Positions 40,299-49,136 of a stretch of DNA of 64,000 nucleotides are shown one piece after another. The notes beneath the pieces are model-generated. The model saw nothing but the letters and a program-made list of their open reading frames with translations, ran no database searches and was not told the DNA's origin. A program made the position numbers and the translations under genes. Position 1 is the first letter of the stretch. Each line of letters begins with the position of its first letter. This DNA is from Micromonospora marina (GTDB taxonomy: Bacteria > Actinomycetota > Actinomycetes > Mycobacteriales > Micromonosporaceae), in the NCBI RefSeq assembly GCF_900091565.1, contig NZ_FMCV01000018.1:62001-126000 (forward strand), in the 5' to 3' direction.

Positions 40299-40509
40299 GC
40301 GCCGAACCTACCGAAGAGCGTTGCGCGAACGTGCGGTACACCGGCACGCCCGGCGAGTAGACGACCCGGTCGCTTCACCGCAGATCCCGCTGCCCCCGGT
40401 GGAAGGCGTAGAAGTCCGGGGCGGCAAGCAGGCATGGAAGGGTGCCGACGCGCCCGGGTCCGGCACCCGGATGCGCGATTCAGCGGCTTTCTGACGGGTA
40501 GTCGCGGCC

Positions 40510-41712
40510 GTGACTGAACCACCGCCGAAGCGGGGCAGCCCGGCGCCACTGGTCGTGCTGGCTCGCCGGGCCTGGAACCTGGTCACCGGCACCCGAAGTC
40601 GGGCAAGCCGGGCGGGACGATTGCGGCTGCGTCAACTGGAGATCATCGCACTGATCGCGGCACAGGCCGGTCTGGCGGCGGCGCTGTCCTGGTGGCTGGC
40701 GTCAACCCTGTTGGGCAACCCGAATCCGGTCTTCGCACCGACGGCCGCGGTCGGCACGATCGCCGCGGCGATCGGGCAGCGCACACGCCGTACGGTCGAA
40801 CTGCTGTTCGGGGTGGGCCTGGGCATCGCCATCGGCGACGGGCTGGTCCTGCTCATCGGCACCGGCCCGTGGCAGACGGGTGTCATCGTCGCCCTGGCCA
40901 TCGGGGTGGCCCTCGGACTCACCGGCCGGGGCGGCACCGTGGTCAGCCAGGTGGGTGGTACGGCGGTCCTGATCGCCACGCTCTCCTCCAGCCAGCAGAA
41001 CCTGGAACTGCCCAGGATCGTCGACGCCGCGACCGGAAGCCTGGTGGGTCTGCTGGTGGTGGCGGTGCTGCTGCCACTGCATCCGCTGCGCGTCATGCGC
41101 CGGGCGGCATCACCGGTCTTCGACGCGCTCGCGGGGTACCTCCGGGAGGCCGAGGCGGCGATGCGGACCAGGGAGGCGGGCCGCGCCGTGCGGGCGATGG
41201 ACGGCCTGCGTGCCATGGGACCGGACGTGGAGCGGCTCCGCGAGGCGCTCAGCGGCGCGGAGGAGGTGGTCACGGTCGCGCCGGCGAGGTGGCACTGGCG
41301 GCAGCACTACGAACGGTACGCCCACGGCGTCGCGCACCTGACCCGCGCCATCACCGACAGCCAGAACCTCGCCCGGCAATCGGCGACGATGGTGGAGTAC
41401 GGGGAGAAGATCCCTGATCATCTTCCCGACGCCGTGGCGGCGCTCGCGGACGCCGTACAGCAGTTGCAGCGGGAGGTAGGGGCCGACAAGCCGCACGACC
41501 GAACCCGGCGGCACATCCTGCGGGCGGCCGACGAGGCGGGCCGAGCCGTGGAAGGCGGACTGCAGAACTTCGCCGCCTCCGTCGCGACCCAGGTGCGGGT
41601 GACCGCCAGTGACCTGATGCGGGCCACCGGCTGCTCCGTGGACGAGGCGAATCAACAGGTACGGCAGATGGCGCGACGGGGAGGACGGGGAGGACGGGTT
41701 CGCCCATCGTGA
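40510..41712 (+). CDS. FUSC/aromatic-acid-exporter-family membrane protein
   Basis: 400 residues. An N-terminal basic region is followed by about six closely spaced membrane segments (residues about 45-205, for example ALIAAQAGLAAALSWWLA and GVIVALAIGVALGLTG). The rest is a long soluble helical part. PVFAPTAAVGTIAAAIGQR resembles the conserved loop of the FUSC/ArAE proteins. The transport substrate is unknown. GTG start is assumed. The region before it (40299-40509) shows no intact gene. Confidence 0.8.
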   Translation: MTEPPPKRGSPAPLVVLARRAWNLVTGTRSRASRAGRLRLRQLEIIALIAAQAGLAAALSWWLASTLLGNPNPVFAPTAAVGTIAAAIGQRTRRTVELLFGVGLGIAIGDGLVLLIGTGPWQTGVIVALAIGVALGLTGRGGTVVSQVGGTAVLIATLSSSQQNLELPRIVDAATGSLVGLLVVAVLLPLHPLRVMRRAASPVFDALAGYLREAEAAMRTREAGRAVRAMDGLRAMGPDVERLREALSGAEEVVTVAPARWHWRQHYERYAHGVAHLTRAITDSQNLARQSATMVEYGEKIPDHLPDAVAALADAVQQLQREVGADKPHDRTRRHILRAADEAGRAVEGGLQNFAASVATQVRVTASDLMRATGCSVDEANQQVRQMARRGGRGGRVRPS

Positions 41713-41782
41713 GGATCGGAGCGGGTGGCGGCCTTAGTCTGGGCGAACCTGGACGGAATCAACCATCACGGCCGGAGGGAAA

Positions 41783-42229
41783 ATGAGAGGCAACTACATC
41801 CGCTTCGGTCTGGTCCTGCTGATCAGCCTGGCCGTCATGTTCGTCCTCACGCTGTCCCAGATCCGCAGGTGGTCAGACTTCTTTCTCAATCTGAGCAATT
41901 TCTACATGTCGGTGATCATGGTCGCCGTCATGGGTGTGATCATGATGGGCGTCATGCATCAGATGTTCACCGATCGACGTCTCAACATCGTGCTCTACTC
42001 GGTGCTGGGTGCCCTCTTCGTCGCCGGTTTCGCGGCGGTGCGCACCGAACCCTTCGTGGGCAACGAGAACTTCCTCAAGTCGATGATCCCCCACCATTCC
42101 CGGGCGGTCCTCGTCTGCCAGGAGTCCGACATCACCGACCCGGAGATCATCGCCCTCTGCGGCCAGATCGTGCAGTCGCAGGAAGAGGAGATCACCCAGA
42201 TGAAACGGATCCTCCGCGACCGGTACTGA
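41783..42229 (+). CDS. Membrane-anchored DUF305 protein
   Basis: 148 residues. Three membrane segments (FGLVLLISLAVMFVL, YMSVIMVAVMGVIMMGVM, IVLYSVLGALFVAGF) precede an external domain with the DUF305 motif FLKSMIPHHSRAVLVC and a Glu-rich QSQEEEITQMK helix. The His pair and Met content suggest metal, often copper, handling in this family. ATG with GGAGGG upstream. Base composition is slightly lower in GC than the neighbours. Confidence 0.88.
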   Translation: MRGNYIRFGLVLLISLAVMFVLTLSQIRRWSDFFLNLSNFYMSVIMVAVMGVIMMGVMHQMFTDRRLNIVLYSVLGALFVAGFAAVRTEPFVGNENFLKSMIPHHSRAVLVCQESDITDPEIIALCGQIVQSQEEEITQMKRILRDRY

Positions 42230-42545
42230 TCTCCGCGCGGCCACCCGTACCCGCAGCACCACCCACGAACCCCGCCCCCTTCAGCGGGTACGGGATGAAC
42301 GTGCTGCGGTTCTCGTCCAGGTCGAGCCGTCCGCTGATCGGAGCCGCCGCGCGCTGGGGGCAGGTCATCCGCTCGCAGGTCTTGCAGCCGGGGCCGATCG
42401 GGGTGGCCGCCTCGGCCGCGTGCAGGTCCATGCCGGCCGAGTAGACGAGCCGGTCCGCATGACGGGTCTCGCAGCCCAGCCCGACCGCGTAGACCTTGCC
42501 CGGCTGGTTGTAGCCGCCGTGGTGGCGGGTGATGGTGCGCGCGGC
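42192..42545 (-). pseudogene. Short-chain-fatty-acyl regulator (ScfR/RamB-type), C-terminal remnant
   Basis: The minus strand encodes RTITRHHGGYNQPGKVYAVG, GCETRHADRLVYSAGMDLHA and GPGCKTCERMTCPQRAAAPI, the Cys-rich end of XRE/ImmA-type short-chain fatty acyl regulators. The HTH and protease-like domains are missing upstream. The 3' end now runs into the DUF305 gene. Confidence 0.7.
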
Positions 42546-43205
42546 GCGCACGCGATCGGCGGCATGGCCGCGGTCATCCCCAGCCGCGACGCCGAGGTCA
42601 ACGAGACGGCGCTGCGCCGGGTACGCGCGGACAAGCGGCGCGAGGCCGGCGACGGATTCGACGGCTCCTGGGTCGCACACCCGGGCCTGGTCGACACCTG
42701 CCGGGAGGAGTTCGATGCGGTGCTGGGCGACCGCCCGAACCAGCTCGACCGGCTCCGCAACGACGTCGACGTCACCGCCACCGACCTGCTCGCCGTCGAC
42801 AAGACCCCGGGCCAGGTCACCGCCGCCGGGCTACGGTCCGACATCGCGGTCGCGCTGCGCTACGTCGACGCCTGGCTCGCCGGCACCGGAGCGGTGGCAC
42901 TGTGGAACCTGATGGAGGACGCGGCGACCGCCGAGATCGCCCGCTGCCAGGTCTGGCAGTGGCTGCACCACCGCACCCCGCTGGCCGGCGGCGGCTGCGT
43001 CACCGAGGACCTCGTCCGGTCGATCCTCGCCGAGGAACTGGCCGCGCTGACCGCCGGCCGCGACGACGCCGACCGCGAGCGCGCCGGGCAGGCGGCGCGG
43101 ATCGTGGAGGACACCGCGCTCGGCGAGGACCTGCCGGCGTTCTTCACCACCGGCGCGTACGCCCGCCACCTCGCCCCGCGGGCACAGGTGGCGACGGTCG
43201 GCTGA
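42532..43205 (+). pseudogene. Malate synthase (AceB), C-terminal remnant
   Basis: The plus strand encodes HAIGGMAAVIPSRDAEVNET, REAGDGFDGSWVAHPGLVD, ALWNLMEDAATAEIARCQVW and the final RIVEDTALGEDLPAFFTTGA, the last 40 percent of malate synthase A with its stop intact. The catalytic TIM-barrel N-terminal part is missing. It begins where the opposite-strand regulator remnant begins, so one deletion could have removed both 5' ends and the shared promoter. Confidence 0.8.
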
Positions 43206-43219
43206 CCGGCGGGACGCCG

Positions 43220-43254
43220 CGGCCGGGAGGGAAGTGACAGGTCCCTCCCGGCCG
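43220..43254. terminator. Hairpin terminator
   Basis: A 13-bp stem (CGGCCGGGAGGGA with its complement) and a nine-base loop lie 14 bases after the malate synthase stop and before the stop of the convergent PhoX-like gene. Confidence 0.75.
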
Positions 43255-43329
43255 TGCCGCTGCCCGCCGGCCCAGGCTGTCGCGAACGGCCACCCGGGGC
43301 CCGCGCGGGTCAGCGCGGCCGGGAACCCG

Positions 43330-44490
43330 TCATCGGCGGAACGGACCGGTGACGCAGTAGGTGATGCCGCCGGAGGACGAGCCGCTCGTGCCGCGTTGCG
43401 ACGAGAAGTACAGCCGGTCCCCGGCCGGGGTGAACGCCGGTCCCGTGATCTCCGAACCGCTCTGCCCGGTGATCCGCAGGAAGACGGAGATCTTGTCGTC
43501 CGGCGTGATCATGCAGATCTCCATGTTGCCGCCGTCCTCGGCGACGTACAGGTCACCGGCAGTGGACCCGGTGATGTTGTCGACACCGGTCAGCGGTGCG
43601 GTGCCGGAGGTGACCAGGCTGTCGTCGTAGGCGAGCTCGTACGTGCCGGCCGCCAGGTTGACCTGCCACACCCGGTTGTCGCCCTTCGTGGTGAACCAGA
43701 CGGTGTCGTCCGCGTAGTGACAGCCCTCGCCACCGTTGAACGTCTTCGCGCCGGACACCTGCTGCCGGGTCGGCGTGGGCGAGCCGTCCGGGTCGGGCAC
43801 GGTGGCCCAGGTGAACGTGCCCGAGGTGGCCGTACCGGCGCGGAGGACCTGGAGGGTTCCGGCAGAGAGGTCGCCCCAGGTGGTCGGCACGAACCGGTAG
43901 AACTTGCCGTCGCTCTCGTCCTCGGTCAGGTAGACGACCCGGCGGACCGGGTCGGCTGCGGCCGCCTCGTGCTTGAACCGGCCCATCGCGGGACGCGCCA
44001 CGGCGCTCCCGCCGAGCGGGTACGTCTCGAAGACCCGGCCCCGGGACACCTCCTCGCAGGACAGCCAGGTGTTCCACGGCGTCTTCCCGCCGGCGCAGTT
44101 GTTGTTGCTGCCGGAGAGGATCCGCGACGCCCCGATCACGGCACCGCTGGAGTTGAAGAGGAGACGTGACGCACCGCCGCCCGCACCGGCCGACACTTCG
44201 GAGTTCGACACGTAGATCCACCCGGTGCCGTTCGGGAACACCGCGCCGCCGTCCGGAGCGTCGTGCCAGGTGTACGACGTCCCCGGCACCGTCTGGCGGG
44301 AACGCGCGACGATCGAACTGGTGAAGCCGGCCGGCAACTGGATGCCGTTGGCGTCGGCGGACAGCAGCCCGCCGTAGGGGCCGGCGGCGTTCTGCGCCGG
44401 CGCTCCGTAAGCCGCCGACCACGCCGTGAACGGCAGGGCGACAGCGCCCGCACCGACAACAGTGGCCCGCAACATCGCTCGACGATCCAT
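43330..44490 (-). CDS. Tat-exported PhoX/DUF839-family protein
   Basis: 386 residues. The twin-arginine signal (DRRAMLRATVVGAGAVALPFTAW) precedes a beta-propeller-like domain. WNTWLSCEE, GRFKHEAAAAD, YLTEDESDGKFYRFVP and NGGEGCHYAD are the acidic and cysteine-bearing motifs of the PhoX-type (DUF839) alkaline phosphatases that bind Fe and Ca. Its closest type is the putative secreted phosphatase group rather than proven PhoX. Phosphate scavenging outside the cell is the probable role. No Pho box was searched for. Confidence 0.85.
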   Translation of the reverse strand: MDRRAMLRATVVGAGAVALPFTAWSAAYGAPAQNAAGPYGGLLSADANGIQLPAGFTSSIVARSRQTVPGTSYTWHDAPDGGAVFPNGTGWIYVSNSEVSAGAGGGASRLLFNSSGAVIGASRILSGSNNNCAGGKTPWNTWLSCEEVSRGRVFETYPLGGSAVARPAMGRFKHEAAAADPVRRVVYLTEDESDGKFYRFVPTTWGDLSAGTLQVLRAGTATSGTFTWATVPDPDGSPTPTRQQVSGAKTFNGGEGCHYADDTVWFTTKGDNRVWQVNLAAGTYELAYDDSLVTSGTAPLTGVDNITGSTAGDLYVAEDGGNMEICMITPDDKISVFLRITGQSGSEITGPAFTPAGDRLYFSSQRGTSGSSSGGITYCVTGPFRR

Positions 44491-44727
44491 GGAACCTCCT
44501 CGGTAGGTTCCCCAGATCTGATCGGGCGGAGCTTACGCACATCGATCTGTTGGATGAACGTCGATGGACGGCTCGGTGCGCGGCGTCGTGCCACCTCCCG
44601 GCTGGCCGCACCCCGCCGAGCGGGACGCCCTCGCACCTCGCTCCCGGCCCGGACGACGCCCGATCATCGGCCCGGCGCCGGGCGTCGCGGACGAGAAGCC
44701 CGTCGACGCGGGCCGCAGCGCCTCGGC

Positions 44728-45072
44728 CTATGCCGCCATCCGCACCGGCAGCAGCACCAGCACGACGGTGGCGGCGACGGCGAGCACGACCCGGGCGGTC
44801 CGGAGGCCCCGCCACCAGGGGAGCACCCAGAGCAGCAACCAGATGCCGCCGGCAATCGCCACATGCAGGGCGGCCACACCGAGGATCGTCTCCTCGCACA
44901 GGTTGTAGGCCTTGCTCTCCGCGCACAGCGCCGGCGTCCCGTCGTTCCCGGCCGCGAAGGTCGCCAGCACGCCGGCGACGCAGGCGAGCACCGGCGCGGC
45001 CACAAGGGTGAACAGCGGCGTCACCAGCCACCCGGCGAGGTCCCGGCTGCGGTCCACTGAGCGGTTCAGCAT
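44728..45072 (-). CDS. Small three-TM membrane protein of unknown function
   Basis: 114 residues with three hydrophobic segments (LVTPLFTLVAAPVLACVAGVL, LGVAALHVAIAGGIWLLLWVL, ARVVLAVAATVVLVLLPV). Two cysteines in an outer loop (LCAESKAYNLCEE) probably form a disulfide. Two-gene region with the DUF808 protein, 43 bases downstream of it. I do not recognise the family. ATG before LNRSVDRSR is chosen as it precedes the first helix. The 237 bases downstream hold no gene. Confidence 0.7.
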   Translation of the reverse strand: MLNRSVDRSRDLAGWLVTPLFTLVAAPVLACVAGVLATFAAGNDGTPALCAESKAYNLCEETILGVAALHVAIAGGIWLLLWVLPWWRGLRTARVVLAVAATVVLVLLPVRMAA

Positions 45073-45115
45073 CAGAACGCCTGGCCCCCGTGGTCGAGCA
45101 GCGATGATCCGGCGG

Positions 45116-46153
45116 TCAACCGCGTGGCGCGCGGTTCGCAGGAGCGTCGCGATGCTGAGCTGCACGGCTCGGCTGAGCGGGGACGGTGCCGTCAGTACGA
45201 GTCGTGGCCGCCGCAGTCGCGGCCGCAGGCTTGGACGTGCGGCGGTGGAGCGTGAGAGTCATGACCAGCACGACCAGCGCTCCGACGATCAGCCCAAGGA
45301 TCGCGCTGGCCACCGTGTTGACGAGCCAGCCGACGAGCCCGCCGAGAACACCCGTGGCGTCGTGGGCGGCGACCTCCACGTGGTGCACGGCCTCGTACAG
45401 GAAGTGCAGGTTCAGCTCGTTCGTGCCCAGCAGCAGGATGTGCCCGCCCACCCACAGCATCGCCGCGGTGCCGACCACCGTCAGCACGGTGAGGACTACC
45501 GGCATCGCCCTCACCAGACCGCGGCCGAACGTGGCGACGGCGCCGGAACGTTGCGACAGGCGCAGCCCGGCGTCGTCCATCTTCACGATCAGGGCCACCG
45601 CGCCGTACACCAGGACGGTCATGACGACGGCGACGACAGCCAGGATCGCCAGGCGGGACCAGAAGGCCTCATCGATCACCTCGTTGAGGGTGATGACCAA
45701 GATCTCCGCCGAGAGGATCAGGTCGGTTCGTACCGCCCCGGACACCAGTGTCGTCTCGTCCTGCACCTTTTCCTCGCCCGCGCCGTGGGCATCGTGATGG
45801 GCGATCTTGGCCCACACCTTCTCCGCGCCTTCGTAACAGAGGTAGGCGCCGCCGAGCATGAGGATCGGAGTGAGCAGCCAGGGCACGAACTGACTGAGCA
45901 GCAGCACCGCCGGCAGGATGATGAAGAACTTGTTGCGCAGCGACCCCAGGGCAATACGCTTGATGATCGGCAACTCACGCTCGGCCGCCAGGTTCCGTAC
46001 GTACTGCGGCGTGACGGCAGCATCGTCGACGACGACGCCCGCAGCCTTGGCGCCGGCCTTCGCGGCGGCCGCCCCGATGTCATCGATCGACGCGGCAGCG
46101 GCTCGGGCCAGCACCGCCACGTCATCCAGCAGGGCTACGAGTCCACCGGCCAA
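45116..46153 (-). CDS. DUF808 (YedI-like) membrane protein
   Basis: 345 residues. The typical start AGGLVALLDDVAVLARAAA and DDIGAAAAKAGAKAAGVVVDDAAVTPQYV identify the family. Several membrane segments follow (FFIILPAVLLLSQFVPWLL, LAILAVVAVVMTVLVYGAVALIV, and others). VRTDLILSAEILVITLNEV is conserved. The best start is TTG, 8 bases after GAAGGA, matching the family N-terminus (normally M-AGGL). Function unknown in the literature I can recall. Confidence 0.85.
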   Translation of the reverse strand: MAGGLVALLDDVAVLARAAAASIDDIGAAAAKAGAKAAGVVVDDAAVTPQYVRNLAAERELPIIKRIALGSLRNKFFIILPAVLLLSQFVPWLLTPILMLGGAYLCYEGAEKVWAKIAHHDAHGAGEEKVQDETTLVSGAVRTDLILSAEILVITLNEVIDEAFWSRLAILAVVAVVMTVLVYGAVALIVKMDDAGLRLSQRSGAVATFGRGLVRAMPVVLTVLTVVGTAAMLWVGGHILLLGTNELNLHFLYEAVHHVEVAAHDATGVLGGLVGWLVNTVASAILGLIVGALVVLVMTLTLHRRTSKPAAATAAATTRTDGTVPAQPSRAAQHRDAPANRAPRG

Positions 46154-46284
46154 GGGAGGTTCCTTCCAGGGTTGCACGGAGTTCGAACTGGCCCATTCTC
46201 GCTCAGGTCCCTGCTCGCGGCACGCCACCGCCCAGTCGAATATCGGGCGAGAGTTCGGGGTGCGGGACGCCGGTCGCCACCGGA

Positions 46285-46456
46285 CCGGCCTTGGCTGCCC
46301 GTGCAGCTTGATCCACTTGTCGTGCGCCGCCTCACGGGTCATGCGGTAGACGTGTTGCGGATGCGTTTGCCGTCGGGCTTGGTGACCCAGACGTCGGCGG
46401 CGAAGCCGTTGCGGTAGGGGAAGGGAGCCTTCGCCGCCGGGGCGTGTGCGCGCGGG
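46285..46456 (-). pseudogene. Tyrosine integrase, N-terminal remnant with frameshift
   Basis: The minus strand encodes APFPYRNGFAADVWVTKPDG and then, one frame over, VYRMTREAAHDKWIKLHGQ. This is the arm-type-binding N-terminal region of actinobacterial phage/ICE integrases, broken by a small frameshift and cut off before the catalytic domain. It indicates a past integrative element here. Confidence 0.65.
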
Positions 46457-46458
46457 CA

Positions 46459-46590
46459 TCAGGTTCCCTGGGGTTCGACCTGTTCGCGGATGTAGTTGTC
46501 GAACACGCGGCCCGCGTCAGCACGAAACCGCGGACCTGCTCTTTCGCTTCGGACCAGGTCCGCCACCGTAGACGCCCGCCTCTCTGCCAT
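46459..46590 (-). CDS. Possible 43-residue ORF beside the integrase remnant
   Basis: The frame from ATG (AERRASTVADLVRSERAGPRF to DNYIREQVEPQGT) has natural composition and ends three bases before the integrase remnant, as small element genes often do. No clear ribosome site and no recognised family, so it may equally be debris of the same element. The stretch from 46591 to 46759 is AT-richer than average (for example AAATATCAGATTAATC) and holds no gene; it may contain the promoter of the next gene. Confidence 0.3.
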   Translation of the reverse strand: MAERRASTVADLVRSERAGPRFRADAGRVFDNYIREQVEPQGT

Positions 46591-46759
46591 CAGCACGTCA
46601 CCACGCGCAGGTAAACGACGCGACCGGCTCACCGATGAGAACCGGACGGGCCGCATCCATCCGATAGAAACTGTAAATATCAGATTAATCAGGAAAAGAT
46701 GGAAGAATGTCTACCACAGCGGATACGCCGCCTGGTCACTGAATCCGAAGGGCTGCAGC

Positions 46760-48094
46760 GTGGGAGACGTACCTCCTGGCTTCCTGTCCGGACCTGCCCG
46801 CCCGCTCAGCACGCACCTGCGACGGGCCCCTCGGCGCTACGCCACGCTGGCCAGCGTGGCGATCCTCAGCGGCGTCGCCTTTCTGGTCTGCTGGTCGGTG
46901 GATCAGACCTATCTGGCTCCCGCTCTGCTGGTCGCCGTCGCCCTCAGTGGTCGCTGTCCCCGGCCCGGGCTGCTCGACGTGCTCGCTCTGCTGCTCGGCG
47001 TGTGGGTCGTCGCCAGCCTTGGGTGGACGGTCGACACCGCGGCGACCCGCAGCTCCGTCTACCTGTACGGCACCTGCGTGCTGCTGCTGGTCACGGTGCG
47101 ACACGTCGTGACCACCATCCGGGACCTGCTTGCGGTCGGCGGCTCGTTCCTCGCCGGGTGTCTCGTCCGGACGTACGAGCTGATCCGTGACCCCTCCATC
47201 GGCGGCGACCTGGGCCGTGCGGGAGCCTTCGACCTCAGCGTCCGGTACGGCATCGAGGGATTCAACATCAACCTGACCGCCTACACGATGGTCGCCGGGG
47301 TCCTGCTGGCGGTGCTCCTGGGCACCGTCGGTGAACTGCCCCGCGCGGCACGCCTCGTGCTCTACGCGATCGTGGCGCTGCTGGGCTACGCGGTGCTGCT
47401 CAGCGGGACGCGGGGCGCCCTGGCCGCGCTGCTGCTCGGAGCCGCCTACCTGCTGTGCAGCCGGGCGACTCCGCGGGCGTGCTGGCTGGTCGCGGCGGTC
47501 GCCGTCCCGGCGGTCCTGCTGCTCGTACCGCTCGGCGTGGGCGAGGCGACGCTGCTGCGGCTCGACGGCCTCGTCGCCGACCGCGCGACCGGTGACCTCG
47601 CCGGCCGGATGCTGGTCTGGCCCGAGGCCGTCGCCACCTGGGAGCAGTCCCCGCTCGCCGGGATCGGAGCAGGCGCGTTCATGGCGGTCAGCTCCTGGGG
47701 AATCGGCGCCCACAGTCTGGTCCTCACCCTCGGCGCCGACCTCGGGCTCGTAGGCGTGCTCTGCTACGCAGCCGTCCTGGCCGCCGCCGTGCGACCCGTC
47801 GAGCGTGCCTCCCGGCAGGGCGCGCGGTTGGCCGGGCTGCTCCTGGTGACGTTCCTGCCGATCTGGCTCACCGGGCACTGGGAGGACGCCCTGGCCGCCT
47901 GGCTACCGCTGGCGTTGTTCTCGCTCGTGCCCGCCCTCTCGGCCGACCGGCCACAGGGCATCGGCGGCCGGCACCACCGGTCAGGACCCGACGGGGTGCT
48001 TTCCCGGCGCGGCGGCCGGCGGTCGATGGTCGGGCCGGGGCGGACCGGCGAGCCGACGCCACAGGTCGATGTGCTGACGCAACACGCGCTGTAG
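46760..48094 (+). CDS. O-antigen ligase/polymerase-like membrane protein
   Basis: 444 residues with about ten membrane segments. The large periplasmic loop between TM segments shows SGTRGALAALLLGAAYLL with the conserved Arg, and AGRMLVWPEAVATWEQSPLAGIGAGAF then HSLVLTLGADLGLVG, the pattern of Wzy/WaaL proteins. It would polymerise or ligate polysaccharide units outside the membrane. GTG start with GAAGGG seven bases upstream. Its last 114 bases overlap the convergent glycosyltransferase gene. Confidence 0.85.
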   Translation: MGDVPPGFLSGPARPLSTHLRRAPRRYATLASVAILSGVAFLVCWSVDQTYLAPALLVAVALSGRCPRPGLLDVLALLLGVWVVASLGWTVDTAATRSSVYLYGTCVLLLVTVRHVVTTIRDLLAVGGSFLAGCLVRTYELIRDPSIGGDLGRAGAFDLSVRYGIEGFNINLTAYTMVAGVLLAVLLGTVGELPRAARLVLYAIVALLGYAVLLSGTRGALAALLLGAAYLLCSRATPRACWLVAAVAVPAVLLLVPLGVGEATLLRLDGLVADRATGDLAGRMLVWPEAVATWEQSPLAGIGAGAFMAVSSWGIGAHSLVLTLGADLGLVGVLCYAAVLAAAVRPVERASRQGARLAGLLLVTFLPIWLTGHWEDALAAWLPLALFSLVPALSADRPQGIGGRHHRSGPDGVLSRRGGRRSMVGPGRTGEPTPQVDVLTQHAL

Positions 48095-49135
48095 CCCGTA
48101 GAGTCGGTGCACCCGGGCCCGGGCGCGGCCGGCCAGGTCAGCACGGCGCACCGGGTCGGTCATCAGCTCCCGCAGCGCCGCGGCGAGGCCGGCGGGGTCC
48201 GAGGGCGCGACGATCACCCCGCTGTCGTCGTCGAGGATCTCGGCGGTCGCCCCCACGTCGGTGGCGACGACCGGGCAACCGAGCGCCATCGCCTCGACTA
48301 TCACGTTGGGGAACCCCTCGGTGTGGCTGGGCAGGACGAACAGGTCGCAGCGGGCCATCATGGCGAGGACGTCCGTGTGCGGCAGCTCGCCCATGAAGGA
48401 CACCGACGCCGACGGCTGGTGCCGCACGGTCACCGACCGCAGGTAGGCCGGGTCGGCGGGGCCGACGAAGAGCAGCCGCCAGCCCGGCTGCGCGGCCGTC
48501 CGCCACGCGGTCAGCAGGTCCTCCACTCCCTTGGCGTGCAGGAGCCAGCCGACGAACAGCACCGTGCGTTCCGCTGGCGCGGGGTCCCGGTGTGGCACCG
48601 GGAGCCGGTCGAGGTCCACTCCGTTCGGCATCCGCAGCACCCACACCGTGGGGAGCTGGTCGCGGACGGTGGACTCGGACGCCCCGTCGAGGACCAGAAC
48701 GGCGGTCGCCAGCCGCATCGCCGGCACCATCAACCGCCACTCCAGGCTGCGGCGCCCCGCGATCTCGGGGATCCGCCCGAAGTGCAGGTGGTAGACGGCC
48801 GGTCGCCGGTACACCCGGGCGATGCGCAGTAGCGCCAGGTCCCGGAGGACGCCGGGGCCACCGGACGAATGCAGGTGCACGACGTCGGTCCGGCCCGCGG
48901 CCAGGACACGGCGCAGTCCCACGGCGCCGGCCGTGAGCTGGCGTACGCCCGCGGTCAGGCGCCGGCCCCACCCAAGGCCTTGCCCGCCGCGCCACCGCCG
49001 GGCGATGTCGATCACCTCGATGCGGACCTCCGGATCGTCGCGGAACCGGTCGACCAGCATCGCCACCCCGCGGGCGATGCCTCCGACCGGTGGCGGCAGC
49101 GGCCCCACCACGCACACCCGCATCCGCTCCGGCAT
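47981..49135 (-). CDS. GT4-type glycosyltransferase 1
   Basis: 384 residues, GT-B fold. The N-terminal glycine-rich loop is VGPLPPPVGGIARGV, VVHLHSSGG follows, and the C-terminal donor site shows ERTVLFVGWLLHAKG and the EX7E pattern in SHTEGFPNVIVEAMALGCPVVATDVGAT. Retaining sugar transfer from a nucleotide sugar is expected. The ATG lies one base after the stop of the upstream transferase gene, so translation is coupled. The long 3' end overlaps the ligase gene on the other strand. Confidence 0.88.
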   Translation of the reverse strand: MPERMRVCVVGPLPPPVGGIARGVAMLVDRFRDDPEVRIEVIDIARRWRGGQGLGWGRRLTAGVRQLTAGAVGLRRVLAAGRTDVVHLHSSGGPGVLRDLALLRIARVYRRPAVYHLHFGRIPEIAGRRSLEWRLMVPAMRLATAVLVLDGASESTVRDQLPTVWVLRMPNGVDLDRLPVPHRDPAPAERTVLFVGWLLHAKGVEDLLTAWRTAAQPGWRLLFVGPADPAYLRSVTVRHQPSASVSFMGELPHTDVLAMMARCDLFVLPSHTEGFPNVIVEAMALGCPVVATDVGATAEILDDDSGVIVAPSDPAGLAAALRELMTDPVRRADLAGRARARVHRLYGLQRVLRQHIDLWRRLAGPPRPDHRPPAAAPGKHPVGS

Positions 49136-49136
49136 C

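Noticed and set aside
44510..44727. Small plus-strand ORFs between the PhoX-like and three-TM genes
   Set aside because: Composition is Arg/Pro/Ser-rich without ribosome sites, and the frames run antisense into the three-TM gene.
46285..46660. A tRNA gene as attachment site for the integrase remnant
   Set aside because: I looked for a GGTTCGAxTCC-type T-loop and a cloverleaf on both strands and found none. GGTTCGACC near 46473 lacks flanking pairing.
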